A DNA stretch of 8,997 nt, taken from an uncultured Pseudomonadota bacterium. GTDB lineage: Bacteria > Pseudomonadota > Gammaproteobacteria > Burkholderiales > Thiobacillaceae. The position numbers and the translations under genes were made by a program. Within the stretch, counting starts at the first letter, position 1, and every line of letters starts with the position of its first letter. Location of the stretch: contig CAIXFP010000633.1 in NCBI GenBank assembly GCA_903918705.1, forward strand, positions 1-8,997, written 5' to 3'. This document shows, one piece after another, positions 1-8,299 of the stretch. The notes under the pieces are model-generated. The model was given only the letters and a program-made list of their open reading frames with translations, searched no databases and had not been told where the DNA came from.

Positions 1-375
1 AACGGCGGCAACGCCGGCAATGGCGGCAGCGGCGGCAAGCTCCTGGTCATCGTCTCCAACCCGGACATGGAAACCGCGTTCATTGCACTTTCCCAGGGTG
101 GCGAAGGGGGAAAGGGTGGGGACGGAGGCCGCGGGGGATTGGGTGGAAAGGCCGGCGTGGTGCAGAGCGCGGCCACGGACGATGCGCATGCTTCCAGCAG
201 CAACACGCCCATCATGGCGGCCACGGGCGCCGAAGGTGGGCAAGGCTCCAACGGCGCTTATGGCGTGCCGGGAAACCGCGGTGACGATGGCCTGACCGAG
301 GTTCATGTCGACGCCAAGGCGGGCGACGTGATCCGCCGCGCGCCCCAGGCCATGATCGAGAATCTTCTGTTTTGA
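1..375 (+). CDS. Glycine-rich repeat protein, C-terminal fragment (5' end outside window)
   Basis: The frame is open from the first base and ends at a TGA at 373-375, leaving 124 residues of a protein whose start lies upstream. It alternates low-complexity glycine tracts (GGX-type runs at about residues 1-13 and 33-52, then a looser Gly-rich stretch at about 77-97) with ordinary, partly hydrophobic segments. One of these reads KLLVIVSNPDMETAFIALSQ (residues 13-32); another is the tail ending in ENLLF. The GGX spacing is not the strict Gly-X-Y of collagen. The pattern suggests a repetitive extracellular or structural protein in which glycine turns separate short beta-strand segments, but this is inference. 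I do not recognise the family. No membrane segment or sorting motif is visible in the piece present. The first internal ATG (67) is not the start, because the glycine repeat continues upstream of it. Confidence 0.75.
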   Translation, partial: NGGNAGNGGSGGKLLVIVSNPDMETAFIALSQGGEGGKGGDGGRGGLGGKAGVVQSAATDDAHASSSNTPIMAATGAEGGQGSNGAYGVPGNRGDDGLTEVHVDAKAGDVIRRAPQAMIENLLF

Positions 376-379
376 AGCG

Positions 380-404
380 GTGGCGGCGTGAACTCCGCCG
401 CCAC
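380..404 (+). terminator. GC-rich hairpin after the glycine-rich gene
   Basis: A perfect 9-bp stem, GTGGCGGCG (380-388) and CGCCGCCAC (396-404), encloses a 7-nt loop and starts five bases after the stop codon. Position and stem strength suit a transcription terminator. No T-run follows (the next bases are C/T-mixed), so it is not a textbook intrinsic terminator and may simply protect the mRNA 3' end. Confidence 0.5.
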
Positions 405-527
405 GTCCTCTCCTCCGACGCAGTCACGGTTCAGTTCCAAGCCACGCCATCGAGCCCGTCAAACCACGCGGGAGTGGCATGGCCCAACTGCCGCGAGCAC
501 GGGAATCGCCCACTCGGAAACTTGCAA

Positions 528-541
528 TCCGCCATGGCGGA
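528..541. promoter_or_regulatory. Perfect 14-bp palindrome, possible regulator binding site
   Basis: TCCGCCATGGCGGA equals its own reverse complement and has no spacer. It lies about 45 bp upstream of the -24 element of the sigma-54-like promoter. A dimeric regulator could bind it. A single short palindrome can also arise by chance in GC-rich DNA, so the role is inference. Confidence 0.3.
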
Positions 542-560
542 ACATATCTGGGGTTGCACC

Positions 561-589
561 GTGCCGCACCGGCCCGGAGCCGGTGGCAC
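561..589 (+). other. Bulged GC hairpin upstream of the first HtrA gene
   Basis: CACCGGC (567-573) pairs with GCCGGTG (579-585) around a 5-nt loop. The stem extends through GTGC (561-564) and GCAC (586-589) after a two-base bulge. Its right arm overlaps the start of the sigma-54-like -24 element, so it may act as a DNA site rather than an RNA structure. No T-run follows, which argues against an intrinsic terminator. Confidence 0.3.
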
Positions 590-599
590 ATATATGGCA
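584..599 (+). promoter_or_regulatory. Sigma-54-like (-24/-12) promoter motif
   Basis: The 16 bases TGGCACATATATGGCA match the RpoN consensus TGGCAC-N5-TTGCW at all but one specified position (TGGCA instead of TTGCA at the -12 block). The invariant GG (585-586) and GC (597-598) have the correct spacing. Transcription would begin near 610, about 28 nt before the protease ATG. No good sigma-70 promoter was found in the gap. Activation by an enhancer-binding protein would be expected; no such gene lies in the window. Confidence 0.45.
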
Positions 600-637
600 C
601 AGTTTCACTTCGTGGCGGATTTCTCCTAAAAGACATC

Positions 638-2098
<1,461 letters not shown>

Positions 2099-2137
2099 GG
2101 ACTCGTTAACGAATGACTTGATCGCTCTGGCCGCATG

Positions 2138-2161
2138 GCGGGCGAGCCGCGGCGCGCCCGC
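2138..2161 (+). terminator. GC hairpin between the two protease genes
   Basis: GCGGGCG (2138-2144) pairs with CGCCCGC (2155-2161) around a 10-nt GC-rich loop, 40 bases after the stop of the first protease. Only a weak T-containing stretch (CCTTGTGT) follows. It may end or attenuate transcription between the two genes, but the evidence is modest. Confidence 0.35.
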
Positions 2162-2164
2162 GCC

Positions 2165-2195
2165 TTGTGTCGCATCCCACCAGCGCACCCATAAT
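2165..2195 (+). promoter_or_regulatory. Possible sigma-70 promoter for the second HtrA protease
   Basis: CATAAT (2190-2195) matches the -10 box at five of six positions. The best -35 candidate is TTGTGT (2165-2170), with a 19-nt spacer that is longer than ideal. It lies just after the hairpin at 2138-2161, so the second protease may be transcribed separately from the first. Confidence 0.3.
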
Positions 2196-2248
2196 CGTCC
2201 AGGTTATTCATTAACGCGCCCTAACCCTCGAACCCCAGGAGTCGACCT

Positions 2249-3391
2249 ATGCGTGGCACCCCGGACCGCTTTCTCCCCCGCCTCTTCTGGCTGACCCTGG
2301 CGGCGGCCATCCTCATTTCCCTCTGGCGCGGCCTGCCCGATTTCAGCGGCGATCTGGCCAACCTGGGCCACACCGACAAGTCCGAACCCCGCGCGGTGAC
2401 CGCCCGGGGCGACCTGGCCGCCGACGAGAAGGCCACCATCGAACTGTTCGAGCGGTCGCGCGGCTCGGTGGTCTACATCACCACCCAGGCCGAGGTGCAG
2501 GACTACTGGAGCCGCAACGTCTTCACCGTGCCGCGCGGCACCGGTTCCGGCTTCATCTGGGACGACGACGGCCACGTGGTGACCAATTACCACGTCATCG
2601 AAAATGCCTCCGAAGCCACCGTGAAACTGGCCGACGGCCGCAGCTACAGGGCCGCCCTGGTAGGCGCCAGCCCCGGCCACGACATCGCCGTCTTGAAAAT
2701 CGGGGTCGGCTTCAAGCGGCCCCAGCCGATACCCCTGGGCGAGAGCCACAACCTGAAGGTGGGGCAAAAGGTGTACGCCATCGGCAACCCCTTCGGCCTT
2801 GACTGGACCCTGACCACCGGCATCGTCTCGGCCCTGGACCGCGCCCTCACCGAGGAGAACGGGGCGAACATCGAACACCTGATCCAGACCGATGCCGCCA
2901 TCAACCCCGGCAACTCCGGCGGGCCCCTGCTGGATTCCGCCGGCCGCCTGATCGGCATCAACACCGCCATCTACAGCCCCAGTGGCGCCAATGCCGGTAT
3001 CGGCCTGGCGGTGCCGGTGGACACGGTCAACCGGGTGGTGCCGCAACTCATCAGCCACGGCCAATATCTGCGTCCATCCCTGGGCATCGCCGTGGATGAC
3101 AATCTCAACCAGCGTCTGGCCGACTACCTGAAGATCGAAGGCGTGGTGATCTTGCGGGTTAGCCCCGATTCCGCCGCGGCCAACGCCGGCCTCAAGGGCG
3201 CCACCCTCACCCGCGACGGCGGCATCATTCCCGGCGACATCATCCTGGCCGTCGATGGCAAGCCGGTGGAAGGAGTCGGCAAACTCCTGGCGCGGCTGGA
3301 CGATTACAAGGTGGGGGACGTGGTGCAGCTGAAGGTGCGGCGCGGCGACAGGGAAAGAGTGGTGGCCGTGGCATTGCAACCGGGGGTTTGA
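2249..3391 (+). CDS. Membrane-anchored HtrA-family serine protease with one PDZ domain (Deg1/DegS-like)
   Basis: The 380-residue product has a positively charged N-terminus and one hydrophobic segment (about 9-25) with no evident cleavage site, so it is probably anchored in the inner membrane with its protease domain in the periplasm. The S1C triad is complete: His115 in TNYHVIEN, Asp145 in GHDIAVL and Ser223 in NPGNSGGPL. A single PDZ domain occupies about 280-375. This plan matches DegS, but the wording (ATIELF, SVVYITT, VTNYHVI, NTAIYSPSGAN, and an extended PDZ loop containing TRDGGIIPGDI) resembles the cyanobacterial/chloroplast Deg1 type as I remember it. It need not be a DegS-style sigma-E protease. 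The start is well supported by AGGAG at 2237-2241, seven bases before the ATG. The tandem arrangement recalls degQ-degS of enterobacteria. Confidence 0.92.
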   Translation: MRGTPDRFLPRLFWLTLAAAILISLWRGLPDFSGDLANLGHTDKSEPRAVTARGDLAADEKATIELFERSRGSVVYITTQAEVQDYWSRNVFTVPRGTGSGFIWDDDGHVVTNYHVIENASEATVKLADGRSYRAALVGASPGHDIAVLKIGVGFKRPQPIPLGESHNLKVGQKVYAIGNPFGLDWTLTTGIVSALDRALTEENGANIEHLIQTDAAINPGNSGGPLLDSAGRLIGINTAIYSPSGANAGIGLAVPVDTVNRVVPQLISHGQYLRPSLGIAVDDNLNQRLADYLKIEGVVILRVSPDSAAANAGLKGATLTRDGGIIPGDIILAVDGKPVEGVGKLLARLDDYKVGDVVQLKVRRGDRERVVAVALQPGV

Positions 3392-3421
3392 AGGCCCTTC
3401 ACCCCCTTCCGGGGAGCCCGA
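3392..3421. other. Short convergent gap between protease and ATPase genes
   Basis: Thirty bases separate the stop codons of two convergent genes. The only symmetry is a 4-bp stem, CCCC-TTCC-GGGG, which is too weak to call a terminator with confidence. Transcripts from both sides probably overlap at their 3' ends. Confidence 0.4.
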
Positions 3422-6400
3422 CTACAACGCGTGGAAATGCGCCCCCTGCCCCGCCGGCGACTCCCGCGCCAGATCCAGCAAGTGGCGGTGATGGGTGAAC
3501 AGCAGCACCTGGCAGCGCCCCGCCAGATCCCGCAGCAAGGGCAGCAGGTGGCGGGCTCGGTCGTCGTCGAAGGTGATCAGAAGGTCGTCGAGGATCAGCG
3601 GCATGGGCTCGTGCCGTGCCTGATGCAGTTCGATGGCGGCCAGACGCAGGGCCAGATAAAGCTGGTCGCGGCTGCCTTCGCTCATGCCGGCCACGGGAAC
3701 CCTGGATCCGTCTTTCAGCCCAACCAGAATCGGCATGTCGTCCGCTGCATAGTCGGTGCCCAGGCCGCTGAAACTGGCGCCGGTCATCTCCCGGAACAGC
3801 TCGCCCGCCCGCGCCAGCAGCGGGCCCTGGTTGCGCGTGCGAAAGGCCTCGATCTGAGCCTTCAGGAATTGCGTGGCCAGGCGCAGACGCAGGTAGCGCG
3901 CGCTGTCCCGGCCGACGCGGGCCGCGGCGTTGCGGGCGCTTTGCAGATGTTCGGCGGCACTGGCGCCACTGGCTTCCAGACCTGTCCTGGCGTCCTCGGC
4001 GCGGGCCAACTCCCGGGTGGCCCGGTCGCGCCGCTGCTCCAGTTCGCCGATGCGGCCATCCAGTTCCGCCAGTTCCGCCGCCAGCGCCTCGGCATTCTCT
4101 TCGCGTACCCGCGCCATGAAGATTTCCAGTGCCTCGCCCCGCGCCGGCACATGCAGGGCGGCATGCAGGCCGGCACGTTCGTCGGCCAGTTTCCGCCGGG
4201 TGGCGAGGTCGGCCAAAAGCATTTCCAGCGCGGCCGAATCGGCCACCCCGGCCCGGGCCAGCAGGGTTGCCAGGTTGTTCCGCGCGGCCTCCGCATCCTG
4301 CCGTGCCTGGGGCAGGCGGGCCATGACTTGTTCCAGGTCTTCCGCCACCTGGCTGCGCCGCGCACGCAGGTCGCGGGCCAGGGTGAGCGCTTCGCCCAGC
4401 GTGTTGACCGCAACTTCGGCGCTGAACGTCCCCCTTTGCCCCAGGGGGTAAATACCGTCGACCGCCTCAACCAGGGTGCGCGCCCGGCTTTCGTAAGCCT
4501 CCAGCGCACGCCGCTTCTCCACCAGCGTGGTGGTCAATCGGCTCCAGGCGTCGTGGCGGGCGACCAGATCGATACGCGCTTCCAATAACTTCAGGGCGGC
4601 ATCCGGCCGCAGGTCGCCGCCCAGGGGATGCTCGCCCCAGCGCGCCCGTGCCTGGGCCAGGGCCAGATCGAGGGCGGCGCGGGGACGTGCCGCCTGCTCG
4701 ATGTCGCCTTGCAACTCACTCAGGCGCGCCTCCAGGCCGCGGCGCTCGCCCTGCACCTGGTCGGCGGCGCGCAAGCGGCGCTCCGCCAGGTCACGCAGCG
4801 CCGGCAGGGGCTGCTCGACGCCATCCAGCAGGGGGCGCAACAAGTCGACGGCGGCGGCGACGCATTCGCGCCCCGCCCGCACTTCGTCGCGTAGTTCCCG
4901 CCAGGCTACGTAGCGGTTGCGGAATTCCCCCCAGTTCTCGCGCCACTCCTGCATTTCACCGGGTGTGGCGGGTGCGAGGCCACTGGCTAGCCACAAGGCT
5001 GTCCAGTCTGCTTGCCAGGACAGCCGGTCCGCCTCCAGGCGCGCCTGTTCCGCGGAACAGGCCTGCATGGCGGCTTCGGCTTCGTGGATCTGCCAGCGCA
5101 GTTCCTCCGCCTGGGCCACGGCCTCGGCCTCCTCGCGCAGGCGGTCGGCCAGGGCGTCTGCCCGCTGCACCGCCGCCGGGTAGGAGTCGGTGAGAGGCGC
5201 GCCATCCCACTCGCTTTCCGGCGCTCCGCCTTTCCAGCAGGCGAGTACCAGCCGCCAGCCGGATTCCCGCCGCGCCCTGGCCGCGGCCAGGGCGGCCGGG
5301 CTGGGCAAGGCGCCGCGCGCCTCCAGTCGCGCCAATTTGGCCTTCAGGTCGCGCAGGGACTTGGCAGCCTTCTTGCCGGTTTCTTCCAGTTGTTGGGCGC
5401 GGCTGTCCAGTGCGGCGACGGCTTCGGCGGATGCGCGCAAGCGGGCCGCGGAGGGTAGCGCCAGGACATAGGTCGCCGCCGGGTCGGCGGGAGCCCCAGG
5501 AAGCAAAAGCAGTTGGTCGTCCACGCGCCGGGCCAGAACCGCCAGGCCGGCATCACGGTCGGCAATTACGGCGGCGGCGGCCGTGGCGGCGCAGGCGGCG
5601 CGCAGGGCGGCCACGTCGCTGACCGGTAGCCGGTTCAGTTGGGCGATAATTTTTTCCTGTTCCACGATCAGTCGCTCAACCTCGCGCCGCTGTTCCGCGC
5701 TGGCCTGTTCGACTTGCTGCAATTCGGCGGCGGCGGAGCGCAATGCCAGTTGTTGTTCCAGGGGCACCCGCAGGCCGTCGATGTCGGCCGGGTCCAGCGC
5801 CAGGCCCAGATTGAGCAGGCCGCTTGCCAGACCGGCCCGCAGTTGCTCCGCCGCGCTCTGGTCAGCGGCCAGCGCCTCCCGGTCGTGGCGATGGATGGCG
5901 AGGTTCTGCGCCAGGGTATCGATTTCAGCGGCGCGATCCAGCACCTCGGCCCGGGGCGTGAGCAGATCGCGCCGCTGAACCAGTTCTTCGCCGCGCCGGC
6001 CGAGGTCGGCCAGGTTGTGCTCGGCCAGGGCCAGGGCATGGCGGGTAGCCGCCGCGGTCTCGGTGAGGCCCGCGGGCATGTCAGGCAACGCCGGCAACTC
6101 GGCGAGGCGCGCCTCCATCTCGCGCAGACGCCCCAGGGTGGGCAGGGCGTCCAGGCAGCGCCGCAGCCAATCCTGGCGGCCGCGGCGGAATTGCAACTCG
6201 ACGTCGAGGTCGCCACGAATTTGTTGCGCGCAGGCCAGTTCCCGCAGGGTTTCGTCCCAGGTTTCCCCTTTCACCTGGGCCTGCTTGCTGGCGCGCAGGG
6301 ATTCCTCATAAATCTCCAGGGCGGGCCGGATGCTGACGTTTTTCCGCGCGCGGCCGTCGAACAGGCTACGGGCCTCCGCGTCGAGCTTGTCCAGCACGCG

Positions 6401-6877
6401 ATGGATGGGGGTGCCGGCGAGGCTGGCGGAGAACAGGGCCTGGCCCAGGTCGCCCTTGCCTTGCAGGAGGTCGGCGGCGCCCTGGCGCAGTTCCTCGGAA
6501 CCCAGGCCGAACATGGTGGTGAAAAAGTCCCGCCGCACCGGGCCGAGGTAAGGCGCCAACGCCGCGTCTTCCAGGGGATGGCCGGCGGCGTCCAGCAGGG
6601 TGTTGCGGTTGCCCTTGCGCCGCTGCAAGGCCAGGCACTGGCCGGCCCGGTTCTCGATCTCGGCGCCGATACGCAAGTCCTTGTAGTCATGGCGAAAATT
6701 GTCGCCGGTCTGGGCCGGGATACCGTAGAGCAGATCGCGGATGGCCCGCAGCAGGGAACTCTTGCCCGCTTCGTTGCCGCCATAGATGAAATGCAGATCA
6801 GCCGGAAAGGCTGGAAACTCCAGGTCGAGGCCGGTGAAGGGGCCGTAGGCGGGAACCGTGAGGCGGCGCAATCTCAC
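3422..6877 (-). CDS. SMC/Rad50-like AAA ATPase, YhaN/SbcC type
   Basis: The 1151-residue protein is the ATPase partner of the nuclease encoded just upstream. Such pairs tether and process DNA ends. The N-terminal part carries Walker A GNEAGKS (34-40), then segments typical of the YhaN family: FFTTMFGLGSEEL (118-130) and GDLGQALFSA (142-151). About 190-1000 is Glu-, Arg-, Ala- and Leu-rich, as expected of long coiled coils. The C-terminal part has the ABC signature MSEGS (1065-1069), Walker B LILDD (1094-1098) and the switch histidines FTHH (1127-1130). No CxxC is present anywhere, so the Rad50/SbcC zinc hook is missing. It starts at GTG (6877-6875) in a GTGA overlap with the stop of the nuclease gene, so translation is probably coupled. 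It is longer than B. subtilis YhaN (about 960 residues, from memory). Confidence is high for the class and moderate for a repair role. Confidence 0.9.
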   Translation of the reverse strand: MRLRRLTVPAYGPFTGLDLEFPAFPADLHFIYGGNEAGKSSLLRAIRDLLYGIPAQTGDNFRHDYKDLRIGAEIENRAGQCLALQRRKGNRNTLLDAAGHPLEDAALAPYLGPVRRDFFTTMFGLGSEELRQGAADLLQGKGDLGQALFSASLAGTPIHRVLDKLDAEARSLFDGRARKNVSIRPALEIYEESLRASKQAQVKGETWDETLRELACAQQIRGDLDVELQFRRGRQDWLRRCLDALPTLGRLREMEARLAELPALPDMPAGLTETAAATRHALALAEHNLADLGRRGEELVQRRDLLTPRAEVLDRAAEIDTLAQNLAIHRHDREALAADQSAAEQLRAGLASGLLNLGLALDPADIDGLRVPLEQQLALRSAAAELQQVEQASAEQRREVERLIVEQEKIIAQLNRLPVSDVAALRAACAATAAAAVIADRDAGLAVLARRVDDQLLLLPGAPADPAATYVLALPSAARLRASAEAVAALDSRAQQLEETGKKAAKSLRDLKAKLARLEARGALPSPAALAAARARRESGWRLVLACWKGGAPESEWDGAPLTDSYPAAVQRADALADRLREEAEAVAQAEELRWQIHEAEAAMQACSAEQARLEADRLSWQADWTALWLASGLAPATPGEMQEWRENWGEFRNRYVAWRELRDEVRAGRECVAAAVDLLRPLLDGVEQPLPALRDLAERRLRAADQVQGERRGLEARLSELQGDIEQAARPRAALDLALAQARARWGEHPLGGDLRPDAALKLLEARIDLVARHDAWSRLTTTLVEKRRALEAYESRARTLVEAVDGIYPLGQRGTFSAEVAVNTLGEALTLARDLRARRSQVAEDLEQVMARLPQARQDAEAARNNLATLLARAGVADSAALEMLLADLATRRKLADERAGLHAALHVPARGEALEIFMARVREENAEALAAELAELDGRIGELEQRRDRATRELARAEDARTGLEASGASAAEHLQSARNAAARVGRDSARYLRLRLATQFLKAQIEAFRTRNQGPLLARAGELFREMTGASFSGLGTDYAADDMPILVGLKDGSRVPVAGMSEGSRDQLYLALRLAAIELHQARHEPMPLILDDLLITFDDDRARHLLPLLRDLAGRCQVLLFTHHRHLLDLARESPAGQGAHFHAL

Positions 6878-8118
6878 GTAGCACCCCGCTCCAGGCTGTC
6901 GAGCAGGATGGCGCGCACGTCATCGAGCAGATCGCCGTGCTCACCGGGGGTGAATTCGGCTGCGACGCCTGTCCGCAGTTCCGGCGGCAGGATATTCAGG
7001 AGTTCGTCCACCTCGTCGGGCAGAGCCAGTTCACCAGCGGCGGCCTGATCGAGGAGTTCCAGGACGATGCGGGTGAGGTCGTCGCGCTCCGCCAGCTCCG
7101 CCAGGCTTTGCCGCGGCGTGGTGCGCGCCGCCACGGTTTCGATCCAGACCCCCTCCCCGGCCAGTTGCGCCTGGTTGATGCACTCGGCGCGCAGCGCGGG
7201 CAGGTCGTGCTTCAGGGCGCCATGCAGATCCGTGGCGCCCGTCAGGACGATACGGGCGGCGAGCAAACGCCCGTCCGCCTCCTCCGCCGCCCGCGCCAGG
7301 GCGGCGCCGATGCATTCGTGAACCGCTGCGAGGTTGGCGGCGGCGGCAACGCCCACCTCCAGGCGCGCCCAGCGCACCACGTCGAGGGCGCGGAACTCGG
7401 CGTCCACCACTTCCAGGTCGTCGCCCACCGTCACCAGGCGGCAACCGTGGGGGCCGGTCTCGCGAATGTGGCGGCCCTGGGTATTGCCGGGGAAGACCAC
7501 CCACGGTTCCCGCGCGACGATCCGCGGCTGGTGAACGTGGCCCAAGGCCCAGTACTGGTAGCCGCGCGCCTCCAGGTCGGCCAGGGCGCAGGGCGCGTAG
7601 GGGTCGTGGCCATAACCGCCGGTGAGGCTGGTGTGTAGCAGGCCAATGTTGAAATGGCCGGGCAGCGCCGCCGGGTAGTCCGGAACCAGGTTCTCCGGCA
7701 CCGCGCGATGCGGGAAGCCGCGGCCGTGGATGGCCACCGGCAGGCCGGTGACGAGCCGGGTTTCCGCGGCGCGGGTGGGGTAGCTTTGGACGTTGTCCGG
7801 CAAGGTCAGGCGCCGGGTCAGCACCGAGGCGGCGTCGTGGTTGCCGGCGATGAGGTGGACGGGAATGCCGGCGGCCTGGAGGCGCGCCATCTGGCGGGTG
7901 AAGAAGAGGCCGGTGCTGAAGTCCTTCCAGTCGCCGTCGTAGAGGTCGCCGGCCAGGAGCAGGAAGTCCACCCGCTCGTCCAGCGCCAGTTGCACCAGGT
8001 TTGCGAACGCCGCCCTCGTGGCCCCGCGCAAGGCTTCCACCGGCGCGCCGTCATAGGCGTCCAGCCCTTCCAGGGGGCTGTCGATGTGGGTGTCGGCGGC
8101 GTGGAGGAAGCGGAACAA
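6874..8118 (-). CDS. Metallophosphoesterase DNA nuclease, YhaO/SbcD (Mre11) type
   Basis: The 414-residue protein has the calcineurin-like phosphoesterase motifs of Mre11/SbcD nucleases in order: D9-x-H11 in AADTH, GD at 57-58 (LLLAGDLYD), GNHD at 92-95, His162 in LLHTS and GHVH at 193-196. These residues coordinate two metal ions, normally manganese in this family. The opening FRFLHAADTHIDSPLEGL is typical of the YhaO branch. After about residue 225 comes a family-specific C-terminal region, probably a capping and ATPase-binding part. The start codon is TTG (8118-8116): no ATG precedes it in a sensible position, and the first beta-strand and its metal-binding Asp begin a few residues later, so an upstream extension is unlikely. 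No Shine-Dalgarno sequence is evident. The next gene overlaps by four bases and encodes the ATPase partner. The substrate is inferred to be DNA ends or structured DNA. Confidence 0.9.
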   Translation of the reverse strand: MFRFLHAADTHIDSPLEGLDAYDGAPVEALRGATRAAFANLVQLALDERVDFLLLAGDLYDGDWKDFSTGLFFTRQMARLQAAGIPVHLIAGNHDAASVLTRRLTLPDNVQSYPTRAAETRLVTGLPVAIHGRGFPHRAVPENLVPDYPAALPGHFNIGLLHTSLTGGYGHDPYAPCALADLEARGYQYWALGHVHQPRIVAREPWVVFPGNTQGRHIRETGPHGCRLVTVGDDLEVVDAEFRALDVVRWARLEVGVAAAANLAAVHECIGAALARAAEEADGRLLAARIVLTGATDLHGALKHDLPALRAECINQAQLAGEGVWIETVAARTTPRQSLAELAERDDLTRIVLELLDQAAAGELALPDEVDELLNILPPELRTGVAAEFTPGEHGDLLDDVRAILLDSLERGAT

Positions 8119-8148
8119 GGTCAGGGCTGGGCGGAAGGTTGCCGTCGG

Positions 8149-8235
8149 GTAGGTTGGGTTAGGCGCGGCATTTTGCGCCGTAACCCAACAAGCCGTGATG
8201 TTGGGTTACGCGATAAAGCCGCGAACCCAACCTAC
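8149..8235. repeat. TTGGGTT palindromic repeat (MITE/REP-like, two hairpins)
   Basis: The outer arms GTAGGTTGGGTT (8149-8160) and AACCCAACCTAC (8224-8235) are perfect 12-bp inverted repeats. Inside are TAACCCAACA (8181-8190) and TGTTGGGTTA (8199-8208), also perfect. As RNA or single-stranded DNA it can fold either as one long stem or as two adjacent hairpins. The first pairs 8153-8166 with 8175-8189 (with a bulge at 8180). The second pairs 8200-8212 with 8220-8231 (with a bulge at 8208). From memory, similar GGTTGGGTT...AACCCAACC elements are scattered between genes in many proteobacteria and cyanobacteria. There is no coding capacity and no clear target-site duplication. It lies 30 bp upstream of the nuclease start codon. 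Confidence 0.8.
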
Positions 8236-8241
8236 GTACAC

Positions 8242-8270
8242 TTGTGAAGCATGGCCCTGCAATTTATAAT
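8242..8270 (+). promoter_or_regulatory. Sigma-70 promoter of vapBC
   Basis: A perfect -10 box TATAAT (8265-8270) and a -35 box TTGTGA (8242-8247, four of six consensus bases) are separated by the ideal 17 nt. Transcription should start near 8277, giving a leader of about 23 nt before the vapB ATG. The local sequence is much more AT-rich than the rest of the window. Confidence 0.75.
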
Positions 8271-8298
8271 GTGTATTAATTAACCAATCTATACACAT
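8269..8298. promoter_or_regulatory. Inverted-repeat operator of vapBC
   Basis: ATGTGTAT (8269-8276) and ATACACAT (8291-8298) are perfect 8-bp inverted repeats with centres 22 bp apart, about two helical turns. The left arm overlaps the end of the -10 box and the predicted transcription start; the right arm ends just before the vapB start codon. VapB-VapC complexes typically repress their own promoter by binding such paired sites, so autoregulation is likely. Confidence 0.65.
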
Positions 8299-8299
8299 C

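Larger units (their letters stand above)
405..637 (+). other. Intergenic region upstream of the first HtrA protease
   Basis: No convincing gene lies here. A reading frame joined to the protease extends back to an ATG at 479, but its extra 53 residues look like translated non-coding DNA and would bury the signal peptide. The stretch holds a 14-bp palindrome (528-541), a bulged GC hairpin (561-589) and a sigma-54-like motif (584-599). This concentration of symmetric sites suggests a regulated promoter region. Confidence 0.6.

Noticed and set aside
518..560. Sigma-E-type promoter (GGAAACTT ... TCTG) upstream of the first protease
   Set aside because: The spacing between the two halves is about 23 nt, well above the 15-17 nt expected, and the -35-like block has an inserted base.
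479..637. N-terminal extension of the first protease back to an ATG at 479
   Set aside because: The extra 53 residues have no family counterpart, would mask the signal peptide, and run through the promoter-like motifs.
5639..7048. A 469-codon open frame on the + strand, spanning the ATPase/nuclease junction
   Set aside because: It lies opposite two strongly supported genes, has a composition typical of antisense frames in GC-rich DNA, and shows no recognisable domain. Other long + frames opposite the ATPase (3431-4588 and 4648-5193) were rejected for the same reason.
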